A stretch of DNA of 64,000 nucleotides from Sparassis latifolia (taxonomy: Eukaryota > Basidiomycota > Agaricomycetes > Polyporales > Sparassidaceae). Under the pieces are notes generated by a model. That model was not told where the DNA came from. It made no database searches and worked only from the letters and a program-made list of their open reading frames with translations. The first letter of the stretch is position 1; each line of letters begins with the position of its first letter. This document shows positions 35,793-46,733 of this stretch, one piece after another. A program made the translations under genes and the position numbers. The DNA lies in assembly GCA_018466975.1 (NCBI GenBank), contig CM031556.1, positions 2,542,001 to 2,606,000 on the forward strand, read 5' to 3'.

Positions 35793-37384
35793 TCATCCTC
35801 CTCCTCCCCCGGCCCCGCCCCGGTCCTCTCGGTCGCCCAACGCCTCTTCGCCGACCTCGCCGACGCCCCACACCTCCCCGCCGCGCTGCGCATCGTAATG
35901 GTCCCGGCGCCCATAGAGCAGCCCGCGCACGACGCGCGCCTCCTTCTGCGCGTCGGCCCGCACCGCGTCGGGGTCGAGCGCGAGCACGCGGCGCAGCTCG
36001 TCCGGGAGGTCGATCGAGAGGGTCTCGAGCGACGCGGCGGGGACGGCCTCGGGCTGCGCGTCGGGGCGGGGGCGCCACTCGTCCGAGTCCCCGTCAGTGT
36101 CCGCGTCGGGTGAGGGGCGGCGGTGCCAGGCGTGCTCGACGACCTTGACGCGGGGCTCGTCTTCCGTGTCCTCGTCCTCGTCGTCCTCGTCCGCGCCCGT
36201 CGCCTCTTGGAGCACGCGCGCTTTCTTGCGGCTGAAGGTCGCTTTGGCCTTGCCCTTGCCCTTGCCCTTGGGGTCGTACCGGTCTTTCGACGTGTCCGCC
36301 GGGGGCGGAGACGGGGAGAAGCGGGAGGTTGAGGAAGGTGTTGCGCGGGGTGGAGGGGGACGGGCTCTGGCGGGCGTGCTCCCCGGAGTCGTCTGCGGGC
36401 GGGCGGGGCCGCTTGGCTGAGTTGGGGAGGGCGGGACGCGTCGGGTAGCCTTTGGAGGGGGCGATCTCGGAGTGGAGGTCGTTCTTCCGCGGTACGGGTG
36501 CGCGAGGCACGGCGGGGCGTTTCTGGGCGCTGGACGAGGCGACAGGTTTTGGTTCGTCTGAGGTGGGAGAGACTGTGCGCAGCTTAGCTCGCGACTGCGA
36601 GTGCGTCGCGAAGAAGTCGGGGTGCGCGGAATTGCCTGCGCGCGACTGGGTCCTCGTGGGCGGCGCACGCGGGCGGGACTGCTCAGCCGGTGGGAGCTCG
36701 TCGAAGAGGAGCTTGAAGGACTTGCGGCCGGGTGGGGGCTTGACGGGGGTGTTGTCGAGGAAGGAGTGGTTGGGGTCCGGATCACGATCTGGCGAGAGGC
36801 CGCTGTGGCTGGGAACGGGGTGGAGGACGCGTGGCGCGCTTCTCCTTTACCGGGGAGGGCGAGACGGGCTCGCCGCGGAGGCGTTTGCGGGCGCGGGAGA
36901 CGGCAGAGCTCGCGGCAGGTGGGTCGGGCTGCTTGGTGAGGGGCTGGATGAGCGGGAAGGGGTCGGGGAGAGCTCCCTCGGCTGAGAAGTGTGTGCGAGG
37001 AAGGGATCGGGAGAGACGTCGCGTCGGGTGTGCCTTGTCTTGGGCTTTGTGGGGGTCTTGAAGGGGTTGGGACGCGCGAGGACGAGCGGCGCGGCGGGGC
37101 GTTTCTTGGAGGGAGAGAAGGGGTTGGTGGTGAGGAGCGGGGCATCGACCTTGACTGGGGCCTTCTTCGGTGGCAGGGAGGAGGACACGGCCTTGGAGAG
37201 CGACTTGTAGAGCTTGTACTTTGCGGCTGCGACGCGGTCAGTGGGGCCGCGAAGTCAATTGAAAGGGCGTACCTATTGCTGGCTGAGCCTTGATCTCGTC
37301 GATGGAGGGATCGCGGCCGTGTTTCTGGCGGAAGTCGCGCTCCCAGCCCTTGATTTCTGCGCGGACGGTGTGGACGTCCATCAT
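35793..37384 (-). CDS. SLD2: DNA replication initiation protein Sld2-like (frame-disrupted in this sequence)
   Basis: Sld2/RecQL4-N family protein; after CDK phosphorylation it links Dpb11 to origin firing. Exon 1, 37384-37273, reads MMDVHTVRAEIKGWERDF, HGRDPSIDEIKAQPAI and is joined by a 46-nt intron to AAKYKLYKSLSKA (exon 2 from 37226), the Sld2 signature. Further landmarks are NPFSPSKKRPAAPLVLARP, then in a second frame DPFPLIQPL and RARKRLRGEPVSPSPVKEKR, then in a third frame NHSFLDNTPVKPPP and GRKSFKLLFDELPP, then in yet another frame KGKGKGKAKATFSRKKARV and an acidic C-terminus ending 35793. No acceptable GT-AG introns link these frames. Either the sequence has indels near 36990, 36835 and 36320, or the gene is decayed. 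Antisense ORFs here are shadows of GC-rich sequence. Confidence 0.7.
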
Positions 37385-37518
37385 GGCAGAGGAACAGTCG
37401 CGTGGCGGGCGCGCGCGTTTGGGAACACGCGCACGTGGCCGTTGCCTGATCTGGCGGCGACGGTTGCCGTGCCCAGGTCGCCGCTCTCCATTATTGCTAT
37501 TCTTCTCTCCTGCCCGCC

Positions 37519-40500
37519 ATGTTTGCTCACGCCCACTCGGTCTCACTCGACGACCAGACCGTGCTCACCTTTCTCCACAACGACAACGACGATGGCGACG
37601 ACGACGATGATGATGACCGTGCAAAACAACTCTCCCCGTCTCCTCCTCCGCCCCCGTACTCGCCCGTCGACCATGCCCTCCCCACAAACTTCGCCAAGAT
37701 GACCGCACACGACTCCCGTGTGGTGCGCCAGAGCCTGTTCAACGACCCCGCATTCTCTCCAGATCCCCGCGAAAACCCGCTCCTGATGTCGAGCATGTCT
37801 GGTTACGTCCAGCTCCCCGCTTCCACGCCCGTGATTTCTGCACAAGCTGTCGCCCCCGTCCTCACTCCCGCCTGGCAGCCCGTTCTCCCCATCCCGCTCG
37901 GTCACCAACCTGGCGTTGGCTTTCATCCTCTCCATCCTCGTCCCGCCGTCCCCAGGTGTCGTCCCTCACTTTCCCTCCTCATCTACTTCCTCGTCTCCCC
38001 CAGCCATCTATCGCAAACCTTATACCCCACAAATATCTACATCCTCCACTGCCCCACCCCAGATCTTCTGGCAGCCCCCCTCCATCTCCTCCGAATCTAG
38101 CTCCAGCTCTTCCCCGCTAAACACCCCCTTCATACCGCCTCACAATATACCCGGTTTATCTAATTCTTCATTCTTCTCTCCATATCCCTCCTCCGTGGAC
38201 ACTGCACCTACATCTGCCGAATCTAGTTCCCTCAGGTCCTCTGTGCCCAGCGAGTACTTTCCCGCCAGCAGGTCGTCTTTCCCAAATGGTACACCGCTAT
38301 CCACATCAGATGCGATCCCAGCGATCACACCAGCACATACACCAGCACCCGCAGCTCCGTCGCTCATTTCTGTGCAGGCACAGGCTCCATCTAACGCTCC
38401 ACTTACGTCTACCCTACTGACACCTGCGCCGCCCGCATCTGCACCCGTACCAACATCGCTATCTGCACTAACGCCGCCATCGGCACCTGCACCCGCCCCC
38501 TCTCCCATCACCCCCGCGCGCCCCTTCCCGCCCTCACACATCTCCGCCGCCGAGCTCCGCGCACGGCCCCCGCCCCCCGCAGAGGCGGCGCTCTCCCGCA
38601 GCGTCTCCGCGCCCTTCCTCCAGCTCCCAGCCCCAGCCCCAGCCCCAGCGCACGCTCGCCCACACCAACAGTCTCAGCCCGGGCCAGATCCAGCCGACCC
38701 GCAGCCGGCGCCCGAGCAACGCCGCGCTCGACCTCGACCGCGTCGACGAGCTCGACGAGACCGATCCGCGCGGCCTCGCCTGGCACCACGATGGCCCGTA
38801 CGAGGCCATCAAGCGCGGGCTCAGCCAGCGCGGCGGGGTCGCGTCCCAGCCGCTGCTCCCCCAGTCCCAGGCGCAGGGTCCGGCGTCGGCGCATCCTCAG
38901 CAGCAGCATCACCATACGCACATGCACAAGCGGCCGCCGGGGCCCGCGCAGGTGCATGCGCAGAAGCGGGAGGTGCGTCCGTTGTGCTGGTTACGCGTCT
39001 GTGGCGCCGGGCGCTGACTGCGATATGTGTCTGCTTCGCGCGCGTGTGCTCTCTGTGGAATGTGGAATATTGTGCAGGCGGCGCGCAGGAAACACGTCGA
39101 TCCCGCGACGACGTCGTTTGGGATCTCGCCCGGCCAGATCTTTCCCTCGTTTTCGCCCTATCAGTCCTGCGCCCGCGCTCTCGCCGTACCAGCCCGCGCC
39201 CGCACCCGACGTGCGGCCGCCGTTGATCTCGCAGCCTCTGCAGCCGCGCCGGATGCCGTCCGAGCCGCTTTCACAACGTCCAGCGCTGGCGGTACAGCAG
39301 CAGCAGCATCAGCCTCGCCGCGGTTCCAAGCTGAACAGCGGCCGCAACCCCAGCAGCAGCGACCACCTCGGTTCCAGGCTGAACAGCAGCAGCAACGCCC
39401 GCCGCGGTTGCAGGCTGATCAGCAGTTTGAGGCCCACCATCACCATCACCAGCATCACCACCAGCAGGGCACCGTCTATGATCAGTATGCGCAAGCGCGT
39501 TCTACGCCTCCACAGCAGGTGCTGCCGCCCCCGCGACCTGAGCCTCAGTCTCAACAACAGCAGCAGGAGGCTCCGGTTTATGATCAGTACGCGGCAGTGC
39601 CCCGCGAACCCGAGTCTCAGAATGCCTATGGGCGTGCGCGGGCGTCTTCGCGGTCCCCTCAGCCTCCGCCGCAGGTTCAAGCGCAACCTCAGCAGTCCCA
39701 CCACCACCACCACCATCAGCAACCTCCGTACGAGATGCAGCCGCAGCCTCGATACCAGTCGCCTCAGCAGGCTCAATACCAAATGCGGCGCCACTCGCTC
39801 ATGGCCTCTCCGTCGGGCTCGCTCACGCCGCCGCAGTACCCCTCGCCCGCGCCGTCCCCTGCCGAGTACGCCCCGCCCGGGCGGAGATCGTATCTGGCGC
39901 CCTCGGATGCACAGGTGCAGGTGCAGGTACCCGGACCCCGTGTGCCGCAACCCACCCAGAATGGGTACCCCGTTCAGCAGGCCCCGGCTCGCAGGCAATC
40001 GCGCTCTCCCTCGGAGGTGCAGGCGCAGTACCCGCCCCGGCGCTCGAGCATGTCTCCGTTGGAGCCGCAGGGCCAGTATCCCGCCCGGCACTCGAGCATG
40101 TCCCCGTCAGAGCCCCGCGGACACGCCTATCCCGCACAACAACAGCCCGCACCGCCGCCGCCGTCCCTCCGCCCCTCTGCCTCCCGTGTACGCTTCGAGC
40201 CCGTGGGGATCCTCGCGCCGGACATCGCGCTCCCGCCGCCGTCGGTCAGCTCGCACCAGTCGCAGGCGTCCCTGCCGCCGCGCCACATCCCGAAGCGCCT
40301 CGTGATGCCCGCGCCGCTGCAGCCGTTCGAGGAGCAGCGGCGGCGCGAGGCGCAGCGCCGCGTGTCGCCCGTGCGTGTGGCCCCCGCGAACGGCGTTGCG
40401 GACCTCGCGCGCGCGCACACGTACTCGACGCCCGCGGCCCACGCTGCGCCGCTCCCGAGCGCGGTGGCGGCGCGCAGCCAGAGCCAGAGCGTGGGCATGA

Positions 40501-40745
40501 GCCTCAGCCAGGCGCGCGCGCAGGCGATCCCGATGGTGAGCGCGCCGAACGTGCTGAGGAAGCGCATGAGCGTGATTGGGGCGCCGATGCATGGGGAGGC
40601 GCCTGCGTCTGCTCATGCGCATGCGCATGTGCGCGCGCCGCCGCCTGTGCAGCATGTGCCGTCGGCGAATGCGAACGCGGGGGAGAGGGAGCGGGAGCGG
40701 TTGGCGGCTGTTGCTAACGCGGCGAGGGGTTTAGGAAGAAGCTGA
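37519..40745 (+). CDS. Pal1-like, Pro/Gln-rich disordered protein (exon structure and frame uncertain)
   Basis: Begins MFAHAHSVSLDDQTVLTF, with an Asp repeat and PPPPPYSP, and ends at 40745 in an Arg-rich tail. A central segment around 38720-38830 reads DRVDELDETDPRGLAWHHDG then PYEAIKRG, close to the Pal1 cell-morphology family motif (FHHDGPFDA). One convincing intron (about 38972-39080, GTGCGT to GTGCAG) joins QKRE to AARRKHVDPATTSFGISPGQ in phase. Elsewhere the most natural reading switches frames without a good intron (about 37950, 38640, 39150, 39290). The second half is Gln/His/Pro-rich and contains RHIPKRLVMPAPLQP. The role, by analogy with Pal1, is cell shape and endocytic-site function; this is inference. 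Confidence 0.5.
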
Positions 40746-43700
40746 GCAAGAGGCGGTGAGTGTGGTCAGAGCCGAACCTTCGTTGCTTTTCTTTCGTTGC
40801 TTTTTTTTTTCGTTTTGGTTACGTTTCGTCACTGGATTGGGATTGGGATTGGGTTGTGTTGTTTTGTCCTGCGCGGGTAAATTCCTATTCGTCTGGACTG
40901 TCGTCGGGCCATCTGAACTTTTCGCTGCTGTGTGCACTGTCTCTAATCCCTAATCGCGTCGTATGTTATCTCAGCTGTGCATCCCCGTCATATTTCGCCT
41001 GTTTCGAACTTTGATCTGCACGTCCTAGACGCACATGCATGGCCCGTCCACACGCCCAACGCCCAACTTGCTACCCTACTTAGCCCACTGGCTGATATAT
41101 TATTTGCTGTCGGTTGTTTACCTAGTCGTTGTATATGTAGTCTTCTGATCAGCCATCATCTATAGCTGCTACCTGCTCTATTTCGTAGAACCTACGGTGC
41201 GTCATTGTCTGCACGGTCCTCCGACCCGAAATTCTATCGCATCATCTAGGTGTAGAATGTATCATATGGCACGTACGAAGCGCCACTGGCGTGATGCTTG
41301 GAGGTCGTCGGATGCTGTGCCGTTGAACAGAAGTTACACAACGGCAGACCGATATCCAGCTGGCAGAAGTCGATGTCAGAGTGGTTATCGCAGTTTCCCT
41401 GCACGGCAGCCCTCGCCGCGATGTGTGACGACAGGGAGGTTTCCGAACGATGCGATGTTCGTGGTCCAGGGGTGCCTTTACGTTCAACCCGAACTCGTGT
41501 GCCCCTCGACCACAATTCGCCGTCGCCCTATAGAGAATGCGATAGCCTCGTGGCCCTGCAGCGTCTAGCAGCAGAACCGATCTGCGACCGTGCATCCTTG
41601 GACTACAGCGGGCGTCGTCGCCTGCTGCCGAAGAATTATCGGTCGGAGCTGTACGTTGCGCATCTTTCCATTGGAGATGGAAGGCTCAGAACTGCGTCCA
41701 CGGGCTGACGCCAACCGCGTGGTTATCGTGTTCTGCGAGCACGACAAACTCCACGTACTGTACCCGGGTCACTCCATCTTCGTGCAGAAGCTGCTGGGCC
41801 GCGACCGTGCTGGGTCCCGGACAGTGCCCATAGTGCGTCCCTTGTATGGTGCCGGGTCATTCTTCGGCACGCGTTTAGGCTTTGGGCACACCTGCGGCAC
41901 GATTTTTGCGCATTGAGACATCGCAGATCCAGAACGATACAGTTTTGCAGGACCTTGCCGTGGTCACCGCCTTCTACGACGTTTACCAAGTCGGTCGGAG
42001 TTGGGCGAAGCCATCAAAGAACTGTGAGGGCTATTTTGTGATGACGGTCATCGGATCTAATCTTGTGAGCTTGAGACAGTTGCTCACCTCACAGTCTCAC
42101 ATGGAACACGCTCAACTCCAGCAGCTTACGTGAATAGGAACGTCAAATGACAGTGGCATTTTGCATCCATGCATGCCTCCCTTCTGGGTAGAAACCGGTG
42201 GTGACTTGGAAATGACGTCCGTACCGTTGAGCCTCGTAACGCCAGGAATAGGGCGCTGTGTTGATCGCACGGAAATACCTGTAGACATTGAGGTATCGGG
42301 GCCCCCGCCTTAAAAACAGCGGAGAATAATATCAATGAAATTGCACGTCAGCATTTTTCTTCAGGCAGGCCTCACGTTCCAAGTCACAGTTCACTCACTT
42401 TGATCGAGAACCTCCCGAGAACCTCCCGTACACTCTCATTCTCAGTGAGCCACGAAGTACACTGCTGGTGTTCTCCTTATTTTCACCCTCTTTTTCTTGG
42501 TACATCCGCGCGAGCCTGATGAATGCACCTGTGGAAGTGAGCAGGTTGCATATGAGTAGATGGGACCCAATTGGTTGCACCGTTCAGGCAACTATTACTC
42601 CAGCCCGGGTGTATACAGCGTTCACGCTATCAACCAAGTCGAAGATGGAGGTGAGAGTTGAGTAATGGTACGTACTTCTATGTGAGCAGACCTTTATGAA
42701 CTGCCTTGCACTGATTATCCCCATCAATACGAGGGCTACGAGATGATCGCTCATGACGTTGTAAATCTCCTGACTTATGAGTCAAGTCACCGACAGGGAA
42801 TTTCATTCCCAACATGCAGCAGTGAGTTCTCTGAGCTCGAGTCAGGTTCTGTATAGGGAGATGATAGCCCTCGAAGCTGACCGTGTTATCTAAGATACTA
42901 TCGGTGAATTCTGCGGTAAGTTTTAATACTACATGCCGGAGATTACACCTCACCTGGAGGCATCCAGCTTCCGTCATCCACCATCACCCACACGGCGCGT
43001 CTGTTGACGGATTTGTTGCACGCGACCATAAGGCAATTAGATGTGCACTTGTACTGCCTCACCATGACATCGAATCAGTAAAAGATATCTTGGCACGTAT
43101 GACGAAAGGAGGGATACCATGGCTGCTCAGTTCACCTGTGTACCAAGGTGGACTGTTCCATAACGCGGTCCGCATATCTCGACATGATGAACATAGCCAA
43201 GGTTCGGGATATATGATACAGCGAAGTGAAGGGTTTCGGAGATTGACTCCACGTGTTACAGGTACGTTGAGGACAACCGTCCGTCGCGGGCCGCACTGAA
43301 GTCTCTGCGACGTTGGTGAGCAGTGAGCCCAGGCCGAAAATAGCGAGCAGAGTCGCGGCAGACCACGGCAGGCGGTGCACCATGCTGTATATGGGTTATC
43401 TTCGCATCCCCGACGATGATCTGCTTGAGTGCCGGTCTGTGGCACTTACATCGCGTAGAGAGCATGTCGCGACTCACGTGCAGCACGCGGTACGTGTAAT
43501 GGGCGGCTATGGTAGTCCTCCTCCTACGCTTGCACCTCATTGACTGGGGACGCAGACCATATGTCTCCTGAGTGCGTACACAAAGCTCCTAAGTTACTGT
43601 GATTATCACGCGACAGCAACGAGATGTCTCACCACGCCGTTACCAGGACCGCCCATCGCATGCAATACAGAGCGCAGCGGCTTCTTTTAAGACTTGCGAC

Positions 43701-43863
43701 TCTCACATTGCACCTTCACGCAACCCTCGCTCACTTCATCGTGAAGCTCCCTGATAGCATCTTCATCAGTATTCATTCAAGCATCCGTCCAACAGCCCTC
43801 CTGTGGCCCAGAGACCCCACCTGACGATCCGCACGCCTCATCTTCGATAAGTACTCACCTCCT
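40746..43863. other. 3.1-kb gene-poor interval
   Basis: Only short overlapping ORFs on both strands, none with recognisable domains, signal peptides or consistent splice sites. A T-rich and TTGGGA-repetitive stretch just after 40745 looks like the Pal1-like 3' UTR. Decayed genes cannot be excluded. Confidence 0.4.
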
Positions 43864-46434
43864 ATGCCGCCCAAGGACATGTCCCCTGCTCCCTCCCTAT
43901 CCCGCCACTCCTCTTTGGTCGAACGTATCTCATCCGCGATACCACGCCCTCGCTTGACAAGTCTCCGCTCGCGCAAGTCGAACTCCTCCATGTCATCTGT
44001 AAACGCCAAGGCCGGCAGGAAATCCAACGGAAACTACACACCTTATGCAGTATACCAGCAGACCATGTTTCCAGCCATCCTCCGCGATGCAGATGCAACC
44101 GCAAAGCTCCTCGAGACCATTCTCGACAGCCCTTCCGGGCGTCGCTCGCTGTACCGTCTTGCGCGCACATGCAAAGCCCTGAAGGAGCCCGCGCTCGACT
44201 TGCTATGGCGCGACTTGGATTCGCTTGCGCCACTTATCGCTCTCTTCCCTAATACTCTGCTCAAGCGTGCCCGTCGCCCGGGCCTAGGCCTGGTACGCTT
44301 TCTCTCCCTGTCCGCGCGCGACCAATCTCACCCTCCATCCATCTCCGTACAGGCTAAGAACCCTGTGCCGGAAGACTGGACAGCACTCCTTGCCTACGGG
44401 GAACGTGTGCGCAGCATCGTATATGCCGAGAGTGTGGGTAACATCTCCCCGTCGATCTTCCCAATCTTCGAGGAGCTGCGTCCGAGGAATTGGCTTCTGC
44501 CCAACCTCACGTCCCTCACGTGGAAGTCTGAGACGGCCTCGGGACTCGAGCGTTGCCGCCTCTTCTTGGGTCCGGAGCTTCAAAACATTGTCCTGGAGGT
44601 TGGAACGAAGCACCCGAAGCTGAATGATTTGCTCGTGGAAGTGGCAGGACATGCTCGACTCTCGTCCCTGTCCTTCACTCTGCACACCAACCTTCCGGAT
44701 GATTTCACCGACACCTTCCACGATAATATTGGCCTGGAACGGCTCGCCCTGACTGCGCCTGGAGCGCTGTCTTCCAGAGTGGGCAAGTGGGCTTCTAATC
44801 TCCCTGTATTGCATAGTCTGCAGCTGGATCTCACCGGGCGCACGACGACCGCGGTGGAGGGTTTCTTCGACGATATTGATCCTGGATCGGGATATTCCAC
44901 GCCCAGTTCTGTTGGTGGTAGTGGTGGTACGGACAGCGGCGTTTTCTCTGGTGACGAGCTAGACTTTTCTGAAATCCGCAAATCTGCAGTGCGACTGACG
45001 CACGTCGGACCAAGCCACACCGCGTTCGCACAGCTGACACAACTGCAGCTGAGTGGTGAAGCTGCGAACATAGCCATGTTCCTGAAACACCTCGGCAGTC
45101 CGCTCAGCCAGCTTGAGCTTGCAATGGATGATCCGCCGGCTCCAGACGACTGGCAGGAGATGTGCGCGCTGGTTTGCGAACGGTACGCAAGCTCTCTGCG
45201 TGCGCTGCGCATCGGACCCACGAGCGCGTCGCGTTTCAATGAGCTAGTCCGTTCCACATCGCGGGGTGGAGATGCTCCCGTTCGTCACCTCCCCTTGACA
45301 CATCTCGACGCTCTGCCGCAGTTGCAACGTCTCGACATCGATCTTCCCGAGTCCGTGGTGTTCCACGATGCCGACATCACGCATCTTGCGCATGTCTGTC
45401 CCGCTCTGGAGGTACTCCGACTGTGTCCCCTCGCACGATTTCCCCCAATCACCGGTCCACCATCCTTGACTCTCGACAGTCTGACCTCACTGACACGTCA
45501 ATGCCGTCGTCTGCATACCTTGGCAGTTGTTGTCAATGGGCTCGAGGGTTCTAAGGAGACATTTTCCATGCGAGAAGTGTCTTCGCGGTCCTTGCTGCGA
45601 CTGCAACTCGGCCATTCTTGGATCAAGGATCCGCTCCAGATGGCTATCCTCATCAGCCATCTCGCACCATACCTTGAATCACTTAAGTGGTTCAACGAAA
45701 AGAATCGCGCAGGTGTGGTGGAAACCAATGCTGTTGCATGGCAGAAGGTCTCGGAATTCCTCCCGCACATCCAAGGTGTACGCTTGATGGAAAGGAGTTT
45801 GCAGGAACAGCCACAATTACAGCCACAGCAGCCGGTTTACGTCCCACCAGAGACTGCCGAAAAGGAGGTCGATGCCAGCGTGAGCATCACAGATAGAGGG
45901 ATAACAGCTCAGCCTGAGCTTGTCGAGGACTCGGTCCAGGTGGAGGTGGAAGTCGTCGACTTTTCCATGCAGGCAAGGCCAGAGACGTCTGAGATATCCA
46001 TCGATGCGACACCAGTCCTCTGTGACGCAGAAGTCATGGTCGTTCCAGACGTCGCGGAACAGTCTGTAGCCGTCCATCCAGATACATCTGAGAAGGAGGT
46101 GGATATGGCGCCATTAGATGTTCTCGCAAGATCAAATGAACTCACGAGTACAGAGGATCATTCGTCCCACACCCTCCCCTTCCTCCCATCAGCCAGCGGC
46201 TTGATCTCTCTCACCTACATGGTGGTCCGCTTCTACACTATGCCAATCCGATATATGTTTTCCTTCATGCCTTCACTGCCAAAATTCTCTCGCTCCCCTG
46301 CACAAGCAGAATCGAAGCCAGATTTTTCAGTACCAGGACATATGTCGCAAGAAGGGAGCGGGAGTGGTGGGGAGAAGCCTGAGAGTCGGATGGATGCAAG
46401 TTCGTTGGACTACATCTCCCCTGTTTGTCAATGA
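43864..46434 (+). CDS. F-box/LRR-like protein, intronless, with C-terminal 22-residue repeats
   Basis: A single exon of 856 residues, unusual among the intron-rich neighbours. After a basic Ser-rich N-terminus, a segment at about 70-125 (RLARTCKALKEPALDLLWRD) resembles the F-box-like start of Agaricomycete proteins. Leu-rich stretches follow that look like degenerate LRRs (LPNLTSLTWKSE, LTQLQLSGEAANI, LPQLQRLDIDLPE, LRLCPLARFPPI). The C-terminus carries a degenerate acidic repeat and then a hydrophobic stretch (LISLTYMVVRFYTMPIRYMF) that could be membrane-associated. By family it would be a substrate adaptor of SCF ubiquitin ligases; this is inference. Such F-box proteins are greatly expanded in these fungi. 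Confidence 0.7.
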   Translation: MPPKDMSPAPSLSRHSSLVERISSAIPRPRLTSLRSRKSNSSMSSVNAKAGRKSNGNYTPYAVYQQTMFPAILRDADATAKLLETILDSPSGRRSLYRLARTCKALKEPALDLLWRDLDSLAPLIALFPNTLLKRARRPGLGLVRFLSLSARDQSHPPSISVQAKNPVPEDWTALLAYGERVRSIVYAESVGNISPSIFPIFEELRPRNWLLPNLTSLTWKSETASGLERCRLFLGPELQNIVLEVGTKHPKLNDLLVEVAGHARLSSLSFTLHTNLPDDFTDTFHDNIGLERLALTAPGALSSRVGKWASNLPVLHSLQLDLTGRTTTAVEGFFDDIDPGSGYSTPSSVGGSGGTDSGVFSGDELDFSEIRKSAVRLTHVGPSHTAFAQLTQLQLSGEAANIAMFLKHLGSPLSQLELAMDDPPAPDDWQEMCALVCERYASSLRALRIGPTSASRFNELVRSTSRGGDAPVRHLPLTHLDALPQLQRLDIDLPESVVFHDADITHLAHVCPALEVLRLCPLARFPPITGPPSLTLDSLTSLTRQCRRLHTLAVVVNGLEGSKETFSMREVSSRSLLRLQLGHSWIKDPLQMAILISHLAPYLESLKWFNEKNRAGVVETNAVAWQKVSEFLPHIQGVRLMERSLQEQPQLQPQQPVYVPPETAEKEVDASVSITDRGITAQPELVEDSVQVEVEVVDFSMQARPETSEISIDATPVLCDAEVMVVPDVAEQSVAVHPDTSEKEVDMAPLDVLARSNELTSTEDHSSHTLPFLPSASGLISLTYMVVRFYTMPIRYMFSFMPSLPKFSRSPAQAESKPDFSVPGHMSQEGSGSGGEKPESRMDASSLDYISPVCQ
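45841..46107 (+). repeat. imperfect 22-residue coding repeat in the F-box-like gene
   Basis: Three units of exactly 22 codons plus a partial fourth, beginning VPPETAEKEVD, AQPELVEDSVQ, ARPETSEISID and VVPDVAEQSVA. Pro at position 3, Glu at 7, Val or Ile at 10 and Asp at 18 recur. Nucleotide identity is low, so it is an old duplication. Confidence 0.7.
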
Positions 46435-46733
46435 TTTTTTATACGACTATGTCCTATGCTCATATGTACTACGTGCTGGCACTCACCTAGGACACTGACT
46501 ATGCTTATGCCTCTATGAATGCTGTCATTTCACCAGCGGAAACTACGTCTCAGGGAGAGGTAGCAAGAGCGTCCGAGAAGGTCGCGTCGACAGACACGCG
46601 TGACAAGCACGTGAGCGCAAGCGGTTCCCAGAAAGGAAAGTATGAAAGAGACGTAAGCGCGACGCGTAGTCTACCGACATACCTCAACGTCCAACTCCGT
46701 ATCACTAGTCCACTACCTCCGTCTCCCTACATC

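Noticed and set aside
36097..37061. Several long plus-strand ORFs opposite the SLD2-like gene
   Set aside because: GC-rich sequence keeps all frames open; their Gly/Arg/Ala-rich composition and lack of motifs mark them as shadows.
38791..40305. 504-residue Arg/Ser-rich plus-strand ORF and 260-residue minus ORF over the Pal1-like gene
   Set aside because: Alternative-frame readings of the Gln/Pro-rich coding repeats; most of their length has no natural-looking motif, although a short part of the first (about 39160-39290) may be the true frame after an indel.
40746..43863. Search for a transposon or decayed gene in the gene-poor interval
   Set aside because: No terminal repeats, target-site duplications, transposase or reverse-transcriptase motifs could be seen.
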